Positions 6,226 through 12,416 of a stretch of DNA of 13,549 nucleotides are shown here, piece after piece. A program made the position numbers and the translations under genes. The stretch comes from Brevundimonas sp. (GTDB lineage: Bacteria > Pseudomonadota > Alphaproteobacteria > Caulobacterales > Caulobacteraceae): NCBI GenBank assembly GCA_012270135.1, contig JAAXIW010000129.1, forward strand, positions 1-13,549, given 5' to 3'. Below the pieces are notes generated by a model that was given only the letters and a program-made list of their open reading frames with translations, was not told the DNA's origin and did not search any database. The stretch's first letter is position 1. Each line of letters opens with the position of its first letter.

Positions 6226-6877
6226 GAACCGGTCCGAAGCGGATGTCCTGTGGGAGGTCGCCAGCGTCCTCGCACGGGACGCGGCCGCTGTCAGCCGCGC
6301 GGCGGGCCGCGCGGTCCCGAATCTGCCGCCGCTGTTGTTCTTCACGGACCCGCGGCGCACGCCCCGCCCGTGGGAGACCGCCGCGCGTCTGCCGGCGGGA
6401 TCGGGCGTGGTGTTCCGTTCGTTCGGTCAGGCGGACGCCCGCGACACCGGCCTGCGCCTGCGCGAGGCGACCCGCCGGCGCGACGGCCTTCTTCTCGTCG
6501 GACTGGACCCCGATCTGGCCGCCTCGATCGAGGCCGATGGCGTTCACCTGCCCGAGCGGGCGCTCGATCAGGCAAGGCGTCTCGCCGCCGCCCATCCCGG
6601 CTGGCGCATCACCGGGGCCGCGCACTCGGTGGACGCCCTGACCGGCGCTGCGGGACTGGACGCCGCCGTGCTGTCGCCGGTGTTTCAGGCGGGCGGGGAC
6701 TCGACCCGGCGACCGCCGCTCGGCGTGGATGCGTTCAGCGGCATGGTCCGGCGATCGGCGGTCCCCGTCTATGCCCTGGGGGGGATCGACGCCGGAAACG
6801 CGCGCGCGTTGATCGGCACGGACACCTGCGGCCTGGCGGGCGTGTCGGCGATCCAGGCGGCGTTCGGCCCGGACTAG
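6224..6877 (+). CDS. Thiamine-phosphate synthase/TenI-family protein (degenerate active site)
   Basis: This 217-residue TIM-barrel protein is of the ThiE/TenI superfamily. Recognisable blocks are the first strand LPPLLFFTDPRRTP (34-47), ADGVHLPERAL (104-114; the family has ADGVHLGQ), RITGAAHSVDAL (128-139), DAAVLSPVFQ (146-155), RPPLGVDAF (163-171) and the phosphate-binding YALGGIDAGNA (183-193). The pyrimidine-binding QxRxK strand of true ThiE is absent (VVFRSFGQADARD stands there), and the Thr/Lys of the family's GPxFxTxTK loop is replaced. It may therefore be a TenI-like or repurposed paralogue, and I give no symbol. ATG at 6224 has GGGAGAAG 8 nt upstream. The gene starts in the same CATG as yggS and ends in a CTAG shared with the original ntrZ stop. 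Confidence 0.83.
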   Translation: MNRSEADVLWEVASVLARDAAAVSRAAGRAVPNLPPLLFFTDPRRTPRPWETAARLPAGSGVVFRSFGQADARDTGLRLREATRRRDGLLLVGLDPDLAASIEADGVHLPERALDQARRLAAAHPGWRITGAAHSVDALTGAAGLDAAVLSPVFQAGGDSTRRPPLGVDAFSGMVRRSAVPVYALGGIDAGNARALIGTDTCGLAGVSAIQAAFGPD

Positions 6878-7272
6878 AAGCGGAAGATCGATTCCAGGCG
6901 GAAGCGCGGCGCGGTGCGGCGTTCCGTTTGCGGCGGGCTGGCCGGACCCGCCTCGGGCTCGGCGTGGGCGGCGGGGGCGCCCACCCGCAGGCGCGGGTTG
7001 TCGCGGTAATAGGCGCCCGCCTAGACATCGCCGAGGTTGCTCTCGCGGCCGACGGGCTGGCTGAGGTTGAGGTCGAGACCCCAACGACCACGCTCGGTGA
7101 AACGGAGGCGGGACTGGCCCTGGCTGGTCGCCGAGCGCGCGGCCTGGGCTTCAGTCAGGCTGACGGCAGGCGCCCGTCCGCGCGCAGCGGCCGTCTGGGC
7201 CGAGGCGACGTCGGCCACGGCGAGGAGCGAAAGCCCCGCGGCCAGTCCAGCGATGACGGCGCCGTTGCGCAT
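6874..7272 (-). pseudogene. ntrZ: NtrZ-family periplasmic protein, interrupted by an in-frame amber codon
   Basis: Reading down from ATG at 7272, an 83-residue frame stops at TAG (7023-7021). It has a Sec signal peptide (MRNGAVIAGLAAG to SAQT) and then SRLRFTERGRWGLDLNLSQP. The same frame continues without another stop for 48 codons (AGAYYRDNPRLRVGAP, ending APRFRLESIFRF) to a second TAG at 6876-6874. The two parts join into one NtrZ-type protein: the family has a GRWGL-(D/N)-x-SQP block, then GAYY(R)-xx-P-LRVG, and a terminal PR-LE-x-F-F. In Caulobacter NtrZ is a small periplasmic protein thought to restrain the sensor kinase NtrY. The final TAG forms the shared CTAG with the neighbouring gene, as in the other convergent pairs, which supports 6874 as the original end. 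A GAAGGG stretch lies 6 nt before the ATG. A sequencing error or UAG readthrough is possible. If taken as intact, the CDS is 7021..7272. Confidence 0.8.
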
Positions 7273-7605
7273 GTCCTGCCCTTCACACCGCGGCGGAGGC
7301 TCCACCACGGCTTTCTCGCCAGCGATTAGACACCGCTGGTCAGCCCGGTCAACGAAACGTGGTCCGTGACCCACGGTTCCGCAAGACTCTGCGAGACTCC
7401 TGTGGCGCGAGCGTCACGCGTCGAAGTCGCGCCGGACGGGTTCCCGGCGCCCGATCGCCCGCCCGCGGCCACAGTGAAGCGACTTCGCCTTGTCATCGCC
7501 CCTTTTCACCGTGTTATAGAGCGTCGCTTCGGCTTCCGACCCAGTGGGCGGGCCAGCGCGTGCGCGGAAGGTCCGCTGTACGTCTTGATGGAATGGAGAG
7601 TCTCG
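7273..7605. other. 333-nt divergent intergenic region between ntrZ and the DUF3576 gene
   Basis: No gene is convincing here; a long in-frame extension of the DUF3576 gene has no family character. The region must hold the divergent promoters. On the plus strand I see a possible promoter at 7490-7519. Just upstream is a 9-bp inverted repeat (CGAAGTCGC at 7422-7430, GCGACTTCG at 7479-7487), whose right arm lies against the -35 box. CGTGG and CCACG arms near 7355-7375 could form a small hairpin. Nothing else stands out. Confidence 0.55.
7490..7519 (+). promoter_or_regulatory. Possible promoter of the DUF3576-leuS-lptE-holA run
   Basis: A TTGTCA box at 7490-7495 is followed at 18-nt spacing by TTATAG at 7514-7519, with a TG just before the -10 region. 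The AT-rich GTGTTATAGAG stands out from its GC-rich surroundings. Transcription would start near 7526 and leave a leader of about 80 nt before the DUF3576 gene. Confidence 0.42.
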
Positions 7606-8046
7606 ATGGTGCTGGTTCGCGGCGCAGCGATCGCCCTGATCGCCTCGGGTCTGATGTTGGGCGGTTGCGGCGGAATCCCGGGCTTCGGCGGTGGCGCCAA
7701 GCCCGCGACGGCGGGTCAGACGGGCATCGGCGTCAACGCCTTCCTGTGGCGCGCCACGCTCGACACCCTCAGCTTCATGCCCCTGGCCAACGCCGACCCG
7801 TGGGGCGGCGTGGTCAACTATGACTGGTACACCGATCCCCGGACCCCGAACGAGCGCTTCAAGGCGACGGTGTTCATCCTCGACACCCGTCTGCGCGCCG
7901 ACGCGCTGAACGTCACGGTGACCAAGGAAGTCCGCGACGCGACCGGCGGCTGGGTCGGCGCTCCGGTGGCCGCCCAGACGGAAACCGATCTGGAAAACGC
8001 CATCCTGACCAAGGCGCGCCAGCTCAACCTCTCGACCGCTCGCTGA
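7606..8046 (+). CDS. DUF3576-family lipoprotein
   Basis: This 146-residue protein has a lipoprotein signal peptide ending in GLMLGGC (acylated C21). A short Gly-rich spacer follows, then the conserved DUF3576 core: GIGVNAFLWRATLDTLSFMP (40-59), ADPWGGVVNYDWY (63-75) and the strands RFKATVFILDTRLRADALNV (84-103). The family is alphaproteobacterial and of unknown function. Its members are envelope lipoproteins and often lie next to leuS and lptE, so an outer-membrane role is plausible but inferred. ATG at 7606 is chosen over ATG at 7588 because GGAG lies 7 nt upstream and the signal peptide is then of normal length. It is 64 nt ahead of leuS. Confidence 0.9.
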   Translation: MVLVRGAAIALIASGLMLGGCGGIPGFGGGAKPATAGQTGIGVNAFLWRATLDTLSFMPLANADPWGGVVNYDWYTDPRTPNERFKATVFILDTRLRADALNVTVTKEVRDATGGWVGAPVAAQTETDLENAILTKARQLNLSTAR

Positions 8047-8067
8047 TCACCCCTCCCCGACCATAGC

Positions 8068-8110
8068 CTCCTCAAGGCCGCGCCCTTCAGGAGCCGCCTG
8101 AAGGACCGCC
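8068..8110 (+). promoter_or_regulatory. Possible leuS leader switch hiding the ribosome-binding site
   Basis: Two mutually exclusive hairpins precede the leuS GTG. In one, 8084-8091 (CCTTCAGG) pairs perfectly with 8097-8104 (CCTGAAGG) across a 5-nt loop; the second arm contains most of the GAAGGA ribosome-binding site. In the other, 8068-8077 pairs with 8084-8093 (9 bp around one C-C mismatch, 6-nt loop), which would free the site. The layout resembles a translational attenuator. It has not been tested. Confidence 0.4.
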
Positions 8111-10663
8111 GTGGCCCGATACGAGCCCAAGACCGCCGAACCCCGCCAGCAGGCCCGCTGGGCGGCGGCCGACGCCTTCCGCACGCCGACCGGCGAAACC
8201 GGCAGGCCGAAATACTATGTGCTGGAGATGTTTCCCTATCCGTCCGGGAACATCCACATGGGCCACGCCCGCAACTATGTGATGGGCGATGTGGTGGCGC
8301 GCTCGAAGCGGGCCCAGGGCTTCGATGTGCTGCACCCGATGGGCTGGGACGCCTTCGGCCTGCCGGCCGAGAACGCCGCCATCGAGCGCGGCGTCCACCC
8401 TGGAGACTGGACCTGGTCGAACATCGCCACGATGCGCGACCAGCTGAAACTGCTCGGCCTGTCGCTGGACTGGTCGCGCGAATTCGCCACCTGCGACCCG
8501 GCCTATTACGGCCAGCAGCAGGCGTGGTTCCTGGAACTGTTCAGGCGCGGCCTGGTCTATCGCAAGGACTCGGTGGTCAACTGGGACCCGGTCGACAACA
8601 CCGTCCTGGCCAATGAACAGGTCGTCGACGGCCGCGGCTGGCGCTCCGGCGCGATCGTCGAGAAGCGCAAGCTGAACCAGTGGTTCCTGCGCATCACCGA
8701 CTATGCCGACGACCTGATCGAGGGGCTGAAGGAGCTGGAAGGCCGCTGGCCCGACAAGGTCCGGCTGATGCAGGAGAACTGGATCGGCCGCTCGAAAGGC
8801 CTGCAGATGACCTGGCGCTGGGCCGGGCCAGCCCCCGAGGCCGCGCCGCACGGGCTGGAAATTTACACCACCCGGCCCGACACCCTGTTCGGCGCCAGCT
8901 TCATGGGCATCGCGCCGGACCACCCCGTCGCCAAGGAATTGGCGGAAGCCAGCCCCGAGGCCGCCGCCTTCATCGCCGAGTGCCGCAAGGGCGGCTCGAC
9001 CCAGGCCGAGATCGAACAGGCCGAGAAGATCGGCTTCGACACCGGGTTGAAGGTGCTCCACCCGTTCGACGGCCGCGAGGTCAGCGTGTGGATCGCCAAC
9101 TTCATCCTGTCGGAATATGGAACGGGCGCCATCTTCGGCTGTCCCGCCCACGACCAGCGCGATCTCGACTTCGCCCGCAAATACGACCTGCCGGTAATCC
9201 CGGTTGTGAGACCTGACGGCGAGGGCGAGGACTTCTCTGTTGGAACAGAGGCTTATGTCGGTCCGGGGTCGATCTTCCAATCCGACTTCCTGAACGGTCT
9301 CGACATCGAGACAGCCAAGGCCGAAGCCATCGCCCGCATCGAGGGCGCCGGTCAGGGACAGGGCGCGACCATCTATCGCCTGCGCGATTGGGGCGTCAGC
9401 CGCCAGCGCTACTGGGGCTGCCCGATCCCGATCATCCACTGCCCGTCGTGCGGCGCGGTTCCCGCCGCCGATCTGCCGGTCGAACTGCCGAAGGACGTCA
9501 CCTTCGACACGCCGGGCAACCCGCTGGACCGGCACCCGAGCTGGAAACACGTGGCCTGCCCGTCATGCGGCGCGGAGGCCGTGCGAGAGACCGACACCCT
9601 CGACACCTTCGTCGACTCGAGCTGGTATTTCGCGCGCTTCGCCGATCCGACCGCGGAGGCCCCGATCTCGAAGTCCGCCGCCGACAGATGGTTGCCGGTC
9701 GACCAGTATATCGGCGGTGTCGAGCATGCCGTCCTGCATCTGCTCTACGCCCGCTTCATCTCGCGCGCCCTGTCCGACGCCGGGCTGATGAACGTTCGCG
9801 AGCCGTTCGCCGGCCTGTTCACCCAGGGGATGGTGGTTCACGAGACCTACCGCCGCGCCGACGGCGCCTGGGTCGAGCCGACCGACGTCGAACTGGTCAA
9901 CGAGGGCGGCCAGCGCTCGGCCCGCCAGCTTTCGACCGGCGAGAGCCTGACCATCGGCGACATCGAGAAGATGTCGAAATCGAAGAAGAATGTGGTCGCG
10001 CCGCAGGAGATCGTCGACACCCATGGCGTCGACGCCGGCCGCCTGTTCGTCCTGTCCGACAGCCCGCCGGAACGCGATGTGCAGTGGACGCCCGGCGGCG
10101 TCGAGGGCGCCAGCCGCTTCGTCCAGCGTGTCTGGTCCGAGGTCGACGGCTTCGATCCCGCCTTCGCCGGCGAGGAACAGGCCAACGCCTCGCTGGTGCG
10201 CGAGACGCACAAGGCGATCAAGGCGGTTTCCGAGGGCATCGCCGGATTCCGCTTCAACTCGGCCATCGCCAAGCTCTACGCCTTCGTCGCCACCGTGCGC
10301 GATCACGGCGGAGCCGGAGGGGACGCAAAGCGTCAGGCCCTGTCGGCCCTGCTTCGGCTGGTCGCGCCGTTCACGCCCCACCTCGCCGAGGAAGGCTGGA
10401 CGCGGCTCGGCGAAGCAGGGATGATCCTTGATGCGCCGTGGCCTGAGTATGATCCGGCGCTGGCGGCCGACGACGAGGTCACCCTGCCGATCCAGGTGAA
10501 TGGCAAGCGCCGCGGCGAGATCCGCGTCGCCCGCGGTCTGGAGCCGGCCGAGGTCGAGGCCATCGTCCTCGCCGACGCGGATGTGCAGGCGCGGCTGGAG
10601 GGTCAGACGGTGAGGAAGATCGTGGTGGTCAAGGATCGCATCGTCAATCTGGTGGTCGGCTGA
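8111..10663 (+). CDS. leuS: Leucyl-tRNA synthetase
   Basis: This 850-residue class I aminoacyl-tRNA synthetase charges tRNA-Leu in the cytoplasm. The HIGH-type motif is PSGNIHMGHARNY (HMGH at 49-52) and the KMSKS loop is at 620-624. The CP1 editing domain lies between them, with TTRPDTLFG and GCPAHDQRDLDFA carrying the catalytic aspartate. Two CPSC pairs (C444/C447 and C483/C486) fit the zinc-binding insertion seen in many bacterial LeuRS. The C-terminus has the tRNA-binding end (GQTVRKIVVVKDRIVNLVVG). Length is normal. The start is GTG at 8111 with GAAGGA 5 nt upstream; no ATG is better placed. The stop overlaps the lptE start by one base (TGATG), so lptE is probably translationally coupled. 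Confidence 0.98.
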   Translation: MARYEPKTAEPRQQARWAAADAFRTPTGETGRPKYYVLEMFPYPSGNIHMGHARNYVMGDVVARSKRAQGFDVLHPMGWDAFGLPAENAAIERGVHPGDWTWSNIATMRDQLKLLGLSLDWSREFATCDPAYYGQQQAWFLELFRRGLVYRKDSVVNWDPVDNTVLANEQVVDGRGWRSGAIVEKRKLNQWFLRITDYADDLIEGLKELEGRWPDKVRLMQENWIGRSKGLQMTWRWAGPAPEAAPHGLEIYTTRPDTLFGASFMGIAPDHPVAKELAEASPEAAAFIAECRKGGSTQAEIEQAEKIGFDTGLKVLHPFDGREVSVWIANFILSEYGTGAIFGCPAHDQRDLDFARKYDLPVIPVVRPDGEGEDFSVGTEAYVGPGSIFQSDFLNGLDIETAKAEAIARIEGAGQGQGATIYRLRDWGVSRQRYWGCPIPIIHCPSCGAVPAADLPVELPKDVTFDTPGNPLDRHPSWKHVACPSCGAEAVRETDTLDTFVDSSWYFARFADPTAEAPISKSAADRWLPVDQYIGGVEHAVLHLLYARFISRALSDAGLMNVREPFAGLFTQGMVVHETYRRADGAWVEPTDVELVNEGGQRSARQLSTGESLTIGDIEKMSKSKKNVVAPQEIVDTHGVDAGRLFVLSDSPPERDVQWTPGGVEGASRFVQRVWSEVDGFDPAFAGEEQANASLVRETHKAIKAVSEGIAGFRFNSAIAKLYAFVATVRDHGGAGGDAKRQALSALLRLVAPFTPHLAEEGWTRLGEAGMILDAPWPEYDPALAADDEVTLPIQVNGKRRGEIRVARGLEPAEVEAIVLADADVQARLEGQTVRKIVVVKDRIVNLVVG

Positions 10664-11148
10664 TGCGCGCGAGGGTGGCGGTTCTTGTCTCGTTCGCGGG
10701 ACTGATGCTCGCCGGCTGCGGCTTCACCCCGCTGTACGGCGATGCCGGGGTGGGCTCCAGTCTGACGCGGATCTCCGTGACCACCCAGGACGACCGGCTC
10801 GGCTATCGTCTGCGCGAACAGCTGGAGGACGCGCTGGGCCGAGACGCCTCCCAGGCGCCCCTGTGGCGACTGGAGACGACGGCGGAGCAGACCCGCCGTC
10901 CCCTCGGCCGGCGCATCGACGACACCGCGACCCGCTACGAACTGACCGTCAGAGGGTCCTGGACCCTGACCCCGGTCGGCGGTGGACTGCCGCTGTCCGG
11001 CGTCGAGACGGTGACCACCACCTACGCCGCCGCAGACCAGCCCTATGCCGCCATCGCCGCCCAGCAGGACGGCGAGGAACGCGCCGCGGCCGAGCTGGCC
11101 CGCCACATCCGGCTGGCGCTGATGCGGATCCTGCCGGACCAGCCATGA
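10663..11148 (+). CDS. lptE: LPS-assembly lipoprotein LptE
   Basis: This 161-residue lipoprotein has a signal peptide ending in LMLAGC (acylated C19), followed by GFTPLYGD, the typical LptE/RlpB start of the mature protein. It then has the small alpha/beta domain (LTRISVTTQDDRLGYRLREQ, RYELTVRGSWTLTP, VETVTTTYAAADQPYAAIAA) and a closing helix. LptE plugs the LptD barrel in the outer membrane and helps place lipopolysaccharide on the cell surface. Sequence conservation in this family is low, so the call leans on the GFTPLYG motif, size, and the leuS-lptE-holA order common in alphaproteobacteria. It overlaps leuS by one base and precedes holA by 10 nt. Confidence 0.9.
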   Translation: MRARVAVLVSFAGLMLAGCGFTPLYGDAGVGSSLTRISVTTQDDRLGYRLREQLEDALGRDASQAPLWRLETTAEQTRRPLGRRIDDTATRYELTVRGSWTLTPVGGGLPLSGVETVTTTYAAADQPYAAIAAQQDGEERAAAELARHIRLALMRILPDQP

Positions 11149-11158
11149 TCGGCCGGCC

Positions 11159-12211
11159 ATGATTCTCGCCAAGCGTCCCGAGATCGATCGCTTCCTCAAG
11201 ACGCCGGACCCGTCGGTGCGCGCCGCCGTCATCCACGGCAAGGACCGCTCGGGGGTCGCCGAACGCGCCGCCCTGCTGTGCAGGGCGATCACCCCCGATC
11301 TCAACGATCCCTTCAACGTCACCGTCCTGACCGACAGCGACATCGACGGCGACGATATCCGGCTCGACGAGGCCCTGACCGCCCTGTCGATGATCGGCGG
11401 CCGGCGCCTGGTCCGGGTTCGGCTCGGATCCGAGAAGGCCTCGATCGACAGGCAGCTGGCCGCGGCCCTCAAGGCCCACGCCGACGGCTCCTACCACCCC
11501 GACGCCATGTTCGTGATCGAGGCCGGGGCGCTGGGGCGCGATTCCGCCCTGCGCAAGGCGGCCGAGGCGTCCACCGCCGCGGTGGGCATCGCCTGCTACG
11601 AGGACGAGACAGGCGATGTGACGCGGATGACCCGCGAGGCGCTCGCCGCCGACAAGGTCGGCCTGACCCAGGATGCGCTGGACCGCTTCGTCGGCCGCCT
11701 GCCCCGCGAGCGCGGCCTGATGCGGCAGGAAATCGAACGGCTGGCGCTCTACATCGGACCCGGATCGGGCAGGACCATCGATGTCGAGGAGCTGGAGCGG
11801 CACCTCGGCGTCGAACCGGACGCCTCGCTGCAGGACGCGGCGCTGCAGGCCTTCGGCGGCCGGCCCGCCCCGGCCCAGTCCGGCCTGCGCCGCGCCCTGG
11901 CCGAGGGCGAGTCTCCGGTGATGGCGGTTCGCCAGGCCTCGATCCATCTCGGCAAGCTGCGTCGCATCAATGTGCTGCAGTCCAATGGCGCGGGCGCCAA
12001 GGAAGCGGCCAAGGCCGCCGGCGTGTTCTGGAAGCAGGAGGCGGAGATGCTGCGCCAGGCGCGCAGCTGGCGCCTCGAGGACCTGGACAGGGTGCTGGAC
12101 AGCGTCAACGCGGCGGACATCGCAACCAAGACGACCGGTTCCCCCGACCAGCTGATCGCCGAACGCCTGCTGCTGGAGATCTCGGCACGGGCCCGCCGGC
12201 TGGGGCTCTAG
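11159..12211 (+). CDS. holA: DNA polymerase III subunit delta
   Basis: This 350-residue protein is the delta subunit of the DNA polymerase III clamp loader, which opens the beta sliding clamp at primed sites. It starts with ILAKRPEIDRFLKTPDPSVR and AAVIHGKDRSGVAERAALL (the AAA+-like domain without a Walker A). DEALTALSMIGGRRLVRVRL follows, then the RMTREAL / GLTQDALDRFVGRLPRERGL block and the collar domain (AVRQASIHLGKLRRINVLQS). Length is normal. ATG at 11159 is the only sensible start; the ATG at 11145 meets a stop after five codons. No clear ribosome-binding site is visible, so coupling to lptE is likely. It is convergent with the small gene on its right and shares the stop CTAG (12208-12211). 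Confidence 0.95.
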   Translation: MILAKRPEIDRFLKTPDPSVRAAVIHGKDRSGVAERAALLCRAITPDLNDPFNVTVLTDSDIDGDDIRLDEALTALSMIGGRRLVRVRLGSEKASIDRQLAAALKAHADGSYHPDAMFVIEAGALGRDSALRKAAEASTAAVGIACYEDETGDVTRMTREALAADKVGLTQDALDRFVGRLPRERGLMRQEIERLALYIGPGSGRTIDVEELERHLGVEPDASLQDAALQAFGGRPAPAQSGLRRALAEGESPVMAVRQASIHLGKLRRINVLQSNGAGAKEAAKAAGVFWKQEAEMLRQARSWRLEDLDRVLDSVNAADIATKTTGSPDQLIAERLLLEISARARRLGL

Positions 12212-12393
12212 CCGCGCTTCGACGCCTTGCGGAAAGCGGGCTTGTTGGCCGCCGCATTCTGACGGGCGATGACCTTCTCGGCGTGCTGCCCGGGCTTGAA
12301 ACCGCCGCTGGATGGCGCGCCGCCGCCCGCCTTCTTGGCGGCCAGCGCCTTCTTCATGGCTTCGGCGGTTGGATTCGAGGGCTTGTCGGTCAT
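12208..12393 (-). CDS. Small basic protein of unknown function
   Basis: This 61-residue frame runs from ATG at 12393 (MTDKPSNPTAEAMKKALAAK at the N-terminus) to KPAFRKASKRG at the C-terminus. It is rich in Lys, Arg, Ala and Gly, soluble and without a membrane segment. I do not recognise a family. It is judged real because it fills the space between parB and holA, has an AGGGTGAG stretch just upstream of the ATG, lies 23 nt downstream of the parB stop on the same strand, and ends in the same shared CTAG as the other convergent genes. Upstream extension to 12441 would overlap parB and looks less natural. A nucleic-acid-binding role would fit its charge but is speculation. Confidence 0.7.
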   Translation of the reverse strand: MTDKPSNPTAEAMKKALAAKKAGGGAPSSGGFKPGQHAEKVIARQNAAANKPAFRKASKRG

Positions 12394-12416
12394 CCGCTCA
12401 CCCTGCCACGCTTCGC

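Noticed and set aside
6226..6360. An upstream extension of yggS by 45 codons
   Set aside because: The product is Arg/Ser-rich without YggS similarity. The ATG at 6225 gives the normal length.
7273..7374. An N-terminal extension of the NtrZ frame to 7374
   Set aside because: The signal peptide begins at the ATG at 7272, which has a GAAGGG stretch 6 nt upstream; the extra 34 residues are not part of a signal sequence.
7366..7605. An upstream extension of the DUF3576 gene to ATG 7366, or a start at ATG 7588
   Set aside because: The extension has no family character and would bury the lipoprotein signal peptide. ATG 7606 has GGAG at proper spacing.
8087..9550. A 487-codon minus-strand open frame opposite leuS
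   Set aside because: The real leuS motifs are on the plus strand. Long antisense frames are expected at this GC content, and the product shows no recognisable domain.
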